A stretch of DNA of 64,000 bases. Source: Lachnospiraceae bacterium. Its GTDB lineage: Bacteria > Bacillota_A > Clostridia > Lachnospirales > Lachnospiraceae. The notes below the pieces were generated by a model. It did no database searches. It saw nothing but the letters and a program-made list of their open reading frames with translations, and was not told the DNA's origin. Made by a program: the position numbers and the translations under genes. The stretch lies in the NCBI GenBank assembly GCA_021770615.1, contig JAETQR010000020.1:12011-76010 (forward strand). Reading direction: 5' to 3'. Shown piece by piece: positions 9,066 to 16,907 of this stretch; the first letter of the stretch is position 1, and each line of letters begins with the position of its first letter.

Positions 9066-10814
9066 TTACCTTATGGTCCCGGCAAAGTCTGCTCCCTTGT
9101 TTTGATTCTTACCGCTTCCCGGATTCCTGCCACCGGAATCCGGACTCTGTTTGGATGAGGGCGCAGGTGTAGCCGGCACAACCGGCCTTCCCTTACTCAC
9201 AGTGATCGTTATCACCGTATCCTCTGCTACTTTTTTCCCGGCACGAACATCCTGCGACAATACGGTTCCTTCTGCCTCCCCACTTTCAATCCGCCTGGTC
9301 TGGCATCGAAACCCTTTTTCTTTTATCTTCTGTTTCGCCTCATTTTCACTCATACCAGTGAGCGTTGGCACCGTTCGCTTTTTCTTTCCCCTGCTGACGG
9401 TAAGGGTAAGCTGTACCTCCTCTCCCGCTGACATCTTCTCCCCTTCCTCAATGCTCTGAGAAATGATCTTCCCTTTTTTCACCTCATCAGAATATTTTTC
9501 TTTCCACGTTGTTTTGATCCGCTCCCCATATCCAGCCAGTTTTTCTTGTGCTTCCCCTTTTTCAAGACCCTCTAACCGGATCATTTCCAACTCCGTCTTC
9601 TCCACAGGATCCGGAATCTGCCCTGTCGTCTTCTCCTGCTCCTCCGGCGTCGTATCCTCTTCCAATACAGCAGTTCCTGTTACAGCCTGTTTTATCTTTG
9701 ATACCTCTTCCGCCCTTGTATCCTTTTGCAAAAACCGGACAAATCCAAAAACTGCTCCTGCCATGACCAAAAGCAGAATTGCAGCTGCTATGTACCCTTG
9801 TCTTTTCAATTTCCTGCTACGAACCGGATATTCCTCCTCTTCAAACAGCGCCCCATACAATTCTCCGATATTCTGCCAACGGTTTTTCGCTGCTACCGCA
9901 AGGCCTTTCATGATGGCTTTCCGCTGCCTCACCGAAATATCCAATTCCTTCATCGTAACCAGGGATGGCATATCATCCCCGAGCGCACGGATCACGGAAT
10001 CGACCGGGGCCGTCCCTGTCATCATAAAATATATGGTAGCACAAATGGAATACACATCCGTATATGCTCCCCATCTGCCCTTATACCGGTACTGTTCCTC
10101 CGGAGAAAAACCACGTTTAAACATAACCGTCATTGTCTTTGTATTGTCGATATTTCTCATTCTGGCCGCACCAAAATCAATAAGAATAAGATTCCCATCC
10201 TTTTTTATCATCAGATTATCCGGGCTGATATCGCGGTGAACGATGCCCGTATTATGTACCTGCTCGAGCGCCTGAAGGACCGGCCGGATCTTTTCCAATA
10301 CCTCTCCCGCCCGCATTTTCCCATTCCGGCTGACATATTCTTTCACACTGATCCCATCAATATACTGCATGACAAGATATGCTGTATTATTTTCATAAAA
10401 AAAATCCCGGACTGAGACAATTCCCTTCACCTGATTAAAGCGTGACAAGCATTTCGCCTCTTGCAGAAATTTTTTTAAATAGTTATCATAATCCTTCTTT
10501 TTTTCATTTTCATACAGATATACACTATTATCCGAACCACAGATCACGTCCCGGCTGACCATATCACTTGGAAAATATTCTTTTATGGCCACGGGAATAT
10601 TCATATACTTGTCCCACCCCATATAGGTGATCCCGAAACTTCCCTCCCCAAGAACTTTGCCGGTCACATACCGCCCGGCAAGATCTGTCCCCGGCATCAG
10701 ACAACGCGGGATCGGACTGTATTCTTCCTGCTTCAGACCACAAAAAGAACAGCCGCCTTCCTGATCCAGCGGCCGCATGCACCCGATACAAAGATTGTGA
10801 CCATTTATATACAT
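9066..10814 (-). CDS. Membrane Ser/Thr protein kinase with PASTA repeats
   Basis: Starting at the ATG at 10814 (AGGG about 8 nt upstream; a GTG 32 codons earlier lacks a site) gives about 582 residues. The N-terminus has a zinc-ribbon-like CxxC...CxxC (CIGCMRP...CSFCG). The kinase domain shows the glycine loop LGEGSFG, VAIK lysine, HRD loop and DFG. The loop reads HRDISPDN, so the usual Lys two residues after HRD is Ser. One transmembrane segment is at about 335-355, followed by a charged linker and two extracellular PASTA-like repeats (about 415-550) that in PknB/PrkC bind muropeptides. The C-terminal tail is Pro/Ser/Gly-rich. No PP2C phosphatase gene is nearby, unlike the usual prkC-prpC pair. 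It probably senses the cell envelope and acts on neighbouring surface-protein regulation. Confidence 0.88.
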   Translation of the reverse strand: MYINGHNLCIGCMRPLDQEGGCSFCGLKQEEYSPIPRCLMPGTDLAGRYVTGKVLGEGSFGITYMGWDKYMNIPVAIKEYFPSDMVSRDVICGSDNSVYLYENEKKKDYDNYLKKFLQEAKCLSRFNQVKGIVSVRDFFYENNTAYLVMQYIDGISVKEYVSRNGKMRAGEVLEKIRPVLQALEQVHNTGIVHRDISPDNLMIKKDGNLILIDFGAARMRNIDNTKTMTVMFKRGFSPEEQYRYKGRWGAYTDVYSICATIYFMMTGTAPVDSVIRALGDDMPSLVTMKELDISVRQRKAIMKGLAVAAKNRWQNIGELYGALFEEEEYPVRSRKLKRQGYIAAAILLLVMAGAVFGFVRFLQKDTRAEEVSKIKQAVTGTAVLEEDTTPEEQEKTTGQIPDPVEKTELEMIRLEGLEKGEAQEKLAGYGERIKTTWKEKYSDEVKKGKIISQSIEEGEKMSAGEEVQLTLTVSRGKKKRTVPTLTGMSENEAKQKIKEKGFRCQTRRIESGEAEGTVLSQDVRAGKKVAEDTVITITVSKGRPVVPATPAPSSKQSPDSGGRNPGSGKNQNKGADFAGTIR

Positions 10815-11134
10815 TGGGAAATCCCTCGTCTCAAAATATTCTATTATTAATAATACACCAGAATGTTGTATTTTTCTACTCTTAATTTTATCCAGTGGCC
10901 GATTTCCCACAGTGACGTATGCCAGTAATAATTTTCACAATGTCTTCGTTTTATATACCCATTTCTTTCTATCTACCATGAAACCCTCCCTCCTTACTCT
11001 CCAAAATCTGCTTTTTTTGCTTTTTGGGGAATAGTATATTATATACCCTTTTATTTTTGTCACGAATTTCTATTTATTCCCCTTTGATTTCCGTATTGTA
11101 TTTTCCGCAATTTAACCTACGCATGTCACGCCGG
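10815..11134 (-). other. Leader region of kinase gene with possible 14-codon ORF
   Basis: No ordinary gene is visible here. On the minus strand an unusually strong AAGGAGGGAGGG (10983-10994) precedes an ATG at 10979 and a 14-codon ORF ending with TGA at 10935. The same frame then continues open into the kinase gene. Further upstream an AT-rich stretch with TATAAT-like boxes lies near 11025-11050. It may be a leader peptide or a remnant start of the kinase. Nothing else in these 320 bases is recognisable. Confidence 0.3.
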
Positions 11135-11464
11135 CTAATTGTATTTCTGCTGCATCATATATACCATACAAAGATTTATAACGATTCCAACCCCGAGAAC
11201 ACAATAAACTGCTCTTAATATACAACGGTTTTCTATCCTTGATATAAACTTGATTTCTAACCAGATCAAACTCATATAAAATAAAAAATAAATTCTCGTC
11301 CCGGACGCCAGCATTGTCGGTGAAAAAATCAGCGCAAACCGGGAAGCCAATCCTCCCATATAAATTCCAATCTGACAAATTCGTTCTGTCTTTTGCTGGT
11401 ACAAAAAGGATAATCCCCATAATACTCCAACCAAATAAATACGGAATTTTTCCGTTTTTTTCAC
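11135..11464 (-). pseudogene. Truncated polytopic membrane protein, possibly DUF6056-like
   Basis: 109 codons from a GTG at 11464, with four hydrophobic segments. A central SRFALIFSPTMLASGTR stretch reminds me of the last membrane segments of DUF6056-type glycosyltransferase-like proteins, which are several times longer. This is a recollection and not a search result. There is no good ribosome binding site, and the first eight codons coincide exactly with the palindromic element seen in front of the surface-protein genes. I read it as a gene remnant whose 5' part was replaced by, or fused to, that element. It could still be expressed as a small membrane protein. Confidence 0.4.
11419..11464 (-). 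promoter_or_regulatory. Palindromic element, copy 4
   Basis: Minus strand GTGAAAAAAACGG plus palindrome CGGAAAAATTCCG (11442-11454), identical to copy 2 over 23 bases. A TATTAT at 11419-11424 lies 17 bp beyond. Here the element forms the start codon and first codons of the truncated membrane ORF and lies only about 20 bp from the divergent promoter of the DUF4143 ATPase. Confidence 0.4.
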
Positions 11465-11481
11465 TTTGTCATAAGTAGATG

Positions 11482-11537
11482 TTGACTATTTCGCCTGTTT
11501 TCGGCTATAATATATATATTTCATATTTTAGCCGAAA
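11482..11537 (+). promoter_or_regulatory. Promoter and inverted repeat of DUF4143 ATPase gene
   Basis: TTGACT (11482-11487), 18 bp, TATAAT (11506-11511). A 9-bp inverted repeat TTTCGGCTA / TAGCCGAAA (11499-11507 and 11529-11537) overlaps the -10 box and start site. It looks like an operator or an early RNA hairpin. The AGGAGGG ribosome binding site follows at about 11542. Confidence 0.65.
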
Positions 11538-11555
11538 TTTTAGGAGGGATGTTTC

Positions 11556-12785
11556 ATGGCATACATGACAAGACACATAGAAACCCGGATACTGGAACTA
11601 AGCAGATCCTGGCCCGCTATTTTACTTACCGGTCCAAGACAGGCAGGAAAAACAACGATGCTGCAAAAGCTGGCTGAACAAGAAAATACCGACCGGAAAT
11701 ATGTCACACTGGATGATCTGACCTTGAGAGATCTGGCAAAAAATGATCCCAAAATGTTTTTACAGATTTATTCTCCGCCAATATTGATCGACGAGATTCA
11801 ATATGCGCCGGAATTATTCTCATATATCAAAATCCATATTGATACATTTCACAATCCCGGTGATTTCTGGCTTACCGGTTCCCAAATCTTCCGGTTGATG
11901 CAGGGTGTACAGGAATCCCTCTCTGGCCGGGTAGCTCTCCTGCATCTGTCACCTCTGTCCCAGCGGGAAATAATCAACACAGAAGGGATGCCTTTTACTA
12001 CAGATTTTGATATTCTGAATACCCAGATAAAAAAAATCAGTCCACTCACTACTCCGGAACTGTTTAAACGCCTCTGGTATGGCTGTATGCCCGGTCTTAT
12101 AAGCGGGCAGTATGACAATCGCAATATCTATTATTCTTCATACCTGTCCACTTATATCGAACGGGATATATGGGAACTTTCTGGCACAATAGATGCACTG
12201 AAATTCTCCCGCTTTATTACTGCTGCCGCTGCAAGAACCTCACAACTTGTGAATTATAAAGCAATGGCTGACGATGCAGATATCGACCAGGTTACTGCAA
12301 AATCATGGCTGACGATATTAGAAACGCTCGGTATTGTCTTCTTACTGCATCCTTTTTCCAATAACGTACTCAAACGCACAATTAAAACACCTAAATTATA
12401 TTTTTATGATACCGGTCTTGTCTGCTATCTGACCCGGTGGTCATCACCAGAGGTCGCTGAAAACGGTGCCATGAGCGGCGCCTTACTTGAAAATTTTACC
12501 GTCTCGGAAATTATGAAAAGTTACCAGAACGCCGGACTTGAACCATTTATTCATTATTATCGTGATAAAGATTCCAGAGAAATTGATGTTCTCCTTGAAC
12601 AAGACGGTAAGCTCTGTCCATTGGAGATTAAAAAAACTGCCATGCCTGACAAACGCCTTATACATGCCTTTCGCGTGATCGACAAATCCCCACTCAAACC
12701 TGGAACAGGCGCTGTCCTCTGCATGGCAGATACTCTGGGTGCTTTTGACAGCCAGAATTTAATTGTGCCGATTTGGGGGATTTAA
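11556..12785 (+). CDS. AAA ATPase with DUF4143 domain
   Basis: 409 residues from an ATG behind AGGAGGG. Walker A is LLTGPRQAGKTT (about 29-40) and Walker B is ILIDEI (about 77). The central DUF4143-type region includes YIERDIWELSG and YFYDTGLVCYL. The C-terminal part has REIDVLLE...PLEIKK, which resembles the D-(D/E)xK core of restriction-type nucleases. Such proteins are widespread in Firmicutes and Bacteroidetes with no settled function; defence or mobile-element roles have been suggested for the family. It is the only plus-strand gene of ordinary length in this section, with its own palindromic promoter, which fits an autonomous accessory gene. A second, only distantly similar member lies at 16.9-18.1 kb. 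Confidence 0.85.
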   Translation: MAYMTRHIETRILELSRSWPAILLTGPRQAGKTTMLQKLAEQENTDRKYVTLDDLTLRDLAKNDPKMFLQIYSPPILIDEIQYAPELFSYIKIHIDTFHNPGDFWLTGSQIFRLMQGVQESLSGRVALLHLSPLSQREIINTEGMPFTTDFDILNTQIKKISPLTTPELFKRLWYGCMPGLISGQYDNRNIYYSSYLSTYIERDIWELSGTIDALKFSRFITAAAARTSQLVNYKAMADDADIDQVTAKSWLTILETLGIVFLLHPFSNNVLKRTIKTPKLYFYDTGLVCYLTRWSSPEVAENGAMSGALLENFTVSEIMKSYQNAGLEPFIHYYRDKDSREIDVLLEQDGKLCPLEIKKTAMPDKRLIHAFRVIDKSPLKPGTGAVLCMADTLGAFDSQNLIVPIWGI

Positions 12786-12865
12786 AGCATTATATCTGGA
12801 TAACGATAAAGTATACCTGACAGACATCCTATACCCTCACTTTTATCACAACTAGTATAATCCTT

Positions 12866-13747
12866 TTACCGATCATACAGGTGCAAAGAACCAAAGCGGT
12901 CCAAATAGCGTTCAGCGCCCTCCCAGACAACGACATCAGATTTACGGGTGGCCTCTGACAGAGAAAACTGCCAGACACCTGTATATTTTGCCGCCTTAAA
13001 GTACCGGCCTCCAAGCTCCGCTATTCGTTTTCCAAAAGAATCTCCCACGACATACAACCTTTTCTTACTCTTTTCGCTCGCTTTCACTTTTCCCTTTAAA
13101 CCATATATCGTATCAATACAGTACTTGGAAGTCTGTCCCAAAAATTTTGCCAAATCACCGGCTTTTTTTGACTTTTTCTTAAATTTCTGATCATCAATAT
13201 CGGTGTAATCACCTGTCAGTTCCCGCCGGAGTACCTGCACACCGACAAACAATCCTTTCATATTCCAGTGTGTATCCGTCTGATACCAGATCTGATGATT
13301 TTTCTTTGCTTCCAGAAACTCTTTCTTTGGATAGACAATCGTTAAATTTGTATTTTTTTGTAAATATTCTACCAGCTGGTCAGCACGCGTCACGGTAGAC
13401 TTTCGCTTGATTTTCTTTGGCATATATTCAGGGTATATTACCTCCTTGCTCGGAATAATGCACACAACAAATTCCGCTCCTCTTTTTTCCACAGCGGCTT
13501 TCATCTTTAACAGATTATTTTTGATCCGCTTCATCGCAGCTTTCGAGTAATGGTTTCCGCCGATGTATTCCGGAATCGAACAACCATCCTGTTCATTTTG
13601 ATAAAACAACCAGTTCTTTTGTCCTTTGAGGACTTGCCCTGCCGTACTGGCGGCTTTAGAACCTGTTGCGGGCTGACTGTATTGGATACCAGCCAGACAA
13701 AGTATCAGTGCTGCCAGAATGAGCAGCCATTTTTTTGAATTTTTCAT
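12866..13747 (-). CDS. AlgX/DHHW-like exported SGNH-type protein
   Basis: 293 residues. ATG behind GAGGAGG, and an N-terminal signal peptide or anchor at 1-28. The core matches the alginate O-acetyltransferase AlgX / DHHW family. It has GQVLKGQKNWLFYQNEQDG near 38-56, GGNHYS, IPSKEVIYPEYMP, TDTHWN (catalytic Asp-x-His pair) and VVGDSFG (nucleophile Ser). In AlgX and DltD-like relatives these residues transfer acyl groups to polysaccharides outside the membrane. It follows its paralogue by 35 bp, so both are probably one operon. No MBOAT partner gene is next to it. Function in this organism is inferred from family only. Confidence 0.78.
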   Translation of the reverse strand: MKNSKKWLLILAALILCLAGIQYSQPATGSKAASTAGQVLKGQKNWLFYQNEQDGCSIPEYIGGNHYSKAAMKRIKNNLLKMKAAVEKRGAEFVVCIIPSKEVIYPEYMPKKIKRKSTVTRADQLVEYLQKNTNLTIVYPKKEFLEAKKNHQIWYQTDTHWNMKGLFVGVQVLRRELTGDYTDIDDQKFKKKSKKAGDLAKFLGQTSKYCIDTIYGLKGKVKASEKSKKRLYVVGDSFGKRIAELGGRYFKAAKYTGVWQFSLSEATRKSDVVVWEGAERYLDRFGSLHLYDR

Positions 13748-13782
13748 CGTTTCCTCCTCATTTTTGTTTTATAAAACAAGCC

Positions 13783-14919
13783 TCAGCGGGTAGTCAGCTT
13801 CAGCCAGTCATAGCGATCCAGATAGCGCTCATTGCATTCCCATACGATTACATCCGGCTTCTGTTTTTCCAGATCAGACAGCTTGAAATTCCAAATTCCG
13901 GCTGTCCTGACCTGTTTAAAATACTGCCGAACAATTTCGGGCATCAAATCACTGAACGAATCACCAATGATAAGGAGTTTCTTTCTTGATTTAATCGTTT
14001 GATCTACAGAGGAAGGTTTGAGCGCATACTTAATATCGTCGTTGTATTTATCTGTCATTTTGCACAATTTTGCCAGATCTCCCGCATAGTTCTTCTTTTT
14101 TTCCACAAATTCCACATCGGTGACAGATTGAAAATTCCCGTCAATGTATTCTTTCAGACATTGGATTCCGACAAATGCACCAATCTGATTCCAGTGAGTG
14201 TCTGTCTTGTAATAAGTGGGATAAATCTGTTTGGCGGCCATGAGTTCCTTTTGGGGATATACGACATCAAGTTCTGAATTTTCCTGAAGATACCGGGCAA
14301 ACTTGTCAGCACGTGTCGTCTCCGTTTTCCTCTTTATATGATCCGGCATCTGTTCCGCATACACACTTTCCTTATTTGGTACAATAAAAAAAAGAAGCTG
14401 TATTCCTTTTCCCGCAAAAAACTTTTGTTGTTTTTCTAACTGTACTTTAATGTTTTTCATTTTTTCCTTTGGGTAGTGGTTAGTTCCCCGGTAATCTGCA
14501 ATGGAGTCCCCATCGTCCGATGCCTTATAAAAAAGCCAGTTATCCTTTCCCAAAAGAACGGTACGGGATTCGATATAGGAACCACCGGATGCTGCCGAGG
14601 AAATATGGGAGCTGATTTCTGCACCTTCCTCTTTTCCGCTCAAGTCATCGGTAAAACTGTCTGCTGCACCTTTCAGCTTCCCTAAAAAGCTCGTATCTTT
14701 TTCTTCTACAGATTCATCTGCTTTCTGGCTTTGCCGGCTCTCCGCCTGCCACTGTTTTTCCAGCTCATGACTCTCTGCAATAGTATTAGGCTCCTCCTTT
14801 TCGGAAACCGATTCCTTGGGCTGTTTAGCAGTCATCCACTTGCTCGCCAGCGTACTGCCCGAGATACAACAGATTCCCAGGCAAAAAAGCAGGGCAATGA
14901 TTTTTTCCCTATGTTTCAT
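13783..14919 (-). CDS. AlgX/DHHW-like exported protein, paralogue with longer stalk
   Basis: 378 residues from the ATG at 14919, preferred because GAGGAG lies just upstream; an ATG 9 codons earlier has no such site. Signal or anchor segment at about 4-25. A Glu/Ser/Lys-rich stalk of roughly 100 residues (about 30-130) precedes the catalytic region. That region has LGKDNWLFYKASDDGDS, GTNHYP, VPNKESVYAEQMP, TDTHWN and IGDSFSD. The C-terminal motif WECNERYLDRYDWL matches WEGAERYLDRFGSL of the next gene, showing that the two arose by duplication. The stalk suggests that it reaches further from the membrane than its partner. Likely an envelope polysaccharide acyltransferase or esterase; the substrate is unknown. 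Confidence 0.78.
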   Translation of the reverse strand: MKHREKIIALLFCLGICCISGSTLASKWMTAKQPKESVSEKEEPNTIAESHELEKQWQAESRQSQKADESVEEKDTSFLGKLKGAADSFTDDLSGKEEGAEISSHISSAASGGSYIESRTVLLGKDNWLFYKASDDGDSIADYRGTNHYPKEKMKNIKVQLEKQQKFFAGKGIQLLFFIVPNKESVYAEQMPDHIKRKTETTRADKFARYLQENSELDVVYPQKELMAAKQIYPTYYKTDTHWNQIGAFVGIQCLKEYIDGNFQSVTDVEFVEKKKNYAGDLAKLCKMTDKYNDDIKYALKPSSVDQTIKSRKKLLIIGDSFSDLMPEIVRQYFKQVRTAGIWNFKLSDLEKQKPDVIVWECNERYLDRYDWLKLTTR

Positions 14920-15122
14920 GTGTCTCCTCTTTCGGTTATGACCCATTAAAATGCGAATGCGGCCGGGCCATGCTGTTTTTAGAACTTTATTTCAACCACA
15001 AGCGTGTTTCTCTGGAAGAAATGTACGGGAAAGCCATGTCCCATTCCCGTGGAAGAAGGTCATCGTTGGACTTCCCCAAACTTCATTTCTATGATATACT
15101 CCTCTCATAGAAGGAAACACAC

Positions 15123-15296
15123 ATGAACCCGGAAACAGAGAAACTACGCAAAAAGTATATGGATGATCCACCAGAGGGAATGACATCCGAGGACATTCGC
15201 CGCTTGAGCGGGGATGACCTTCTGGATATGGATTATTTCCTGAATGAAGATGAATTGGATGACGATTTTGGCGAAGATGGCTTTTATATCTTCTAA
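15123..15296 (+). CDS. Small acidic protein, 57 residues
   Basis: ATG at 15123 with AAGGA about 8 nt upstream, stop TAA at 15294. The product starts MNPETEKLRKKYMDDPPEG and has a very acidic C-terminal half (DDLLDMDYFLNEDELDDDFG) ending FYIF. It has no hydrophobic segment and no cysteine. The frame has normal codon use and is followed at once by a strong terminator, so I consider it a real gene. It resembles short conserved hypothetical proteins of Lachnospiraceae, but I cannot name a family. It is divergent from the AlgX-like operon. Confidence 0.65.
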   Translation: MNPETEKLRKKYMDDPPEGMTSEDIRRLSGDDLLDMDYFLNEDELDDDFGEDGFYIF

Positions 15297-15322
15297 ACCC
15301 AATATCGTCTTATCATCATGCA

Positions 15323-15371
15323 CAGGCAGGAATCTATCTGACATATGTTCGGCAGATTCCTGCCTGTTTTT
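15323..15371 (+). terminator. Rho-independent terminator after the 57-residue gene
   Basis: Perfect 13-bp inverted repeat CAGGCAGGAATCT / AGATTCCTGCCTG with an 18-nt loop, followed by TTTTT. Confidence 0.85.
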
Positions 15372-15408
15372 ATACTCTCCAAAAGTCGAAATTTCCTGTA
15401 AAGTAAAG

Positions 15409-15459
15409 AAAAAAAAGAATATCCCCGCCAATTTACTGACTCTGGGATATTCCTTTTTT
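15409..15459 (-). terminator. Terminator of the SEC-C gene, probably bidirectional
   Basis: Minus-strand stem GGAATATCCC / GGGGATATTC (15444-15453 and 15417-15426) followed by an eight-base T run; the plus strand also ends in TTTTTT. It lies directly after the SEC-C gene stop. Confidence 0.75.
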
Positions 15460-15461
15460 AA

Positions 15462-16763
15462 TCACTTTTGTAAATTCTCACAAAAATTCTTAAGTTCTTC
15501 ATATCTTTCCATATCATTGTCCTCATACAAACTTCCACACAAATCACACAGCCACTCCTCAAACCGATAATGAATGCTGTACTTCTCGTCATATTCCTCA
15601 AAGGACGATATCTTCTCTTTTTCCATTCTTTCCTTACACTTTTGAAAAGCAAGATACAGATATTCTTTTGTTCTTTTCTCCTCTTCCTCCGTGTCTCTCT
15701 CCCACACCAACCCGGGCCGGTTCATTAGGGCAAGATAAAGAAGCTTATCCGTCTCTATACTCGCCTCATCAAAATAATCAGCAAGATAAATTCTTCCGTC
15801 AATCCTTTCTGTCCCTGTATACGGATATTTGCTTAACCATTTGCTGCGCTCCGCCGGACTTTCTATCAAATCAATGGCTTCTTTGGGCTTATTCAGACAG
15901 CAATATTTATATTTCTTTCCACTTCCGCAGGGACATGGGGCATTTCTGCTGATTTTTTTCTTCTGGGCGGATTGATTCAACTCTTTTTCCAGCATACGTA
16001 ACATTTTTTTAAAATCTTTTTCACTGGGTACCGTATCTTCTGATTCCGAAAACATCGCCCAATGCCGCAAATTATCAGCAGCATGAAAGGAAGACTCACA
16101 AAAATTTTTCTCATCCTCCCGATACTCAAACATGGCATCTACATAGGAATCATATCCTCCCATCATCATCTCATCTATAAGATTACTATCAAGCATATAA
16201 CGGATTTCCGGAAGCATATCAATAAAATGGCATTGACACAATATGCATCCTGTTGCATTATAAACGTAATCATGTTCTCTTCCATCATGTATGATTTCTT
16301 TTAAAAATTCTTTCCACTCATTTTCCGGCAAAGTTCCATCCAAATATAACTGTCCCATTACATCAAGCATCGACGATCTGACAAATTCATCAATATCCCT
16401 GTTTTGAACGGATTCTTTTAACAACGCAATGTCACCGTCATATGTATTATAAAGAATATCCTTTAACCCCGACGTTTTACAATCCCCAATCAGATAATCT
16501 GTCGTATCTTCAGGCAAGGAAACAAGCTCCATAATTTTTGAAAAAGAAACTCTGTCCTGAAACTCAGCCAGTAGATATAAGGCATAGAAATGAAGCTGCC
16601 TGTCTGCATCCACCTCCACTCCTTCACTGATGGCACGGTCAACAGCTTCCCGCAAGTATGGAATTGCTTCCTCTTTATTTGACGTGATTACTTGAAATGC
16701 CTCTTCCGGAAATCTTTCCGTCATGTATGTAATTTCTTCAATTGCTTTTTGTACTTCATTCAT
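15462..16763 (-). CDS. SEC-C motif protein
   Basis: 433 residues from ATG 16763 (AAAGGGA upstream; an upstream in-frame extension to 16859 would cross the promoter and is unlikely). The N-terminal 250 residues are helical, with spacing that resembles HEAT-like or DUF1186-type repeats. Residues about 275-292 hold a SEC-C zinc motif (APCPCGSGKKYKYCC), as at the C-terminus of SecA. The C-terminal 140 residues are charged and end in a Leu/Tyr-rich helix. Stand-alone SEC-C proteins are common in Firmicutes with unknown function; the motif binds zinc and may contact nucleic acid or ribosomes. It has its own promoter and terminator, so it is a single-gene unit. Confidence 0.75.
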   Translation of the reverse strand: MNEVQKAIEEITYMTERFPEEAFQVITSNKEEAIPYLREAVDRAISEGVEVDADRQLHFYALYLLAEFQDRVSFSKIMELVSLPEDTTDYLIGDCKTSGLKDILYNTYDGDIALLKESVQNRDIDEFVRSSMLDVMGQLYLDGTLPENEWKEFLKEIIHDGREHDYVYNATGCILCQCHFIDMLPEIRYMLDSNLIDEMMMGGYDSYVDAMFEYREDEKNFCESSFHAADNLRHWAMFSESEDTVPSEKDFKKMLRMLEKELNQSAQKKKISRNAPCPCGSGKKYKYCCLNKPKEAIDLIESPAERSKWLSKYPYTGTERIDGRIYLADYFDEASIETDKLLYLALMNRPGLVWERDTEEEEKRTKEYLYLAFQKCKERMEKEKISSFEEYDEKYSIHYRFEEWLCDLCGSLYEDNDMERYEELKNFCENLQK

Positions 16764-16835
16764 AACTTTATTTCCCTTTGTCTGATAATTTATTTTTCCT
16801 GCCTCAAAACGACTTAGTTTCAACTTCACTCGAGT

Positions 16836-16864
16836 ATTATACCATACGGTGAATGACAAAACAA
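16836..16864 (-). promoter_or_regulatory. Promoter of SEC-C gene
   Basis: Minus strand TTGTTT, 17 bp, TATAAT (16836-16841). It leaves a leader of about 65 nt to the ATG at 16763. Confidence 0.6.
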
Positions 16865-16907
16865 GAAAGAAACATGGGGAATATATTATCCCAATATCGC
16901 TGTTGAG

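Noticed and set aside
9463..10415. Long plus-strand frames of 258 and 229 codons
   Set aside because: They lie antisense to the kinase gene, which has complete catalytic motifs.
11024..11218. 64-codon plus-strand ORF
   Set aside because: It has no ribosome binding site, unusual composition, and overlaps the membrane ORF remnant on the other strand.
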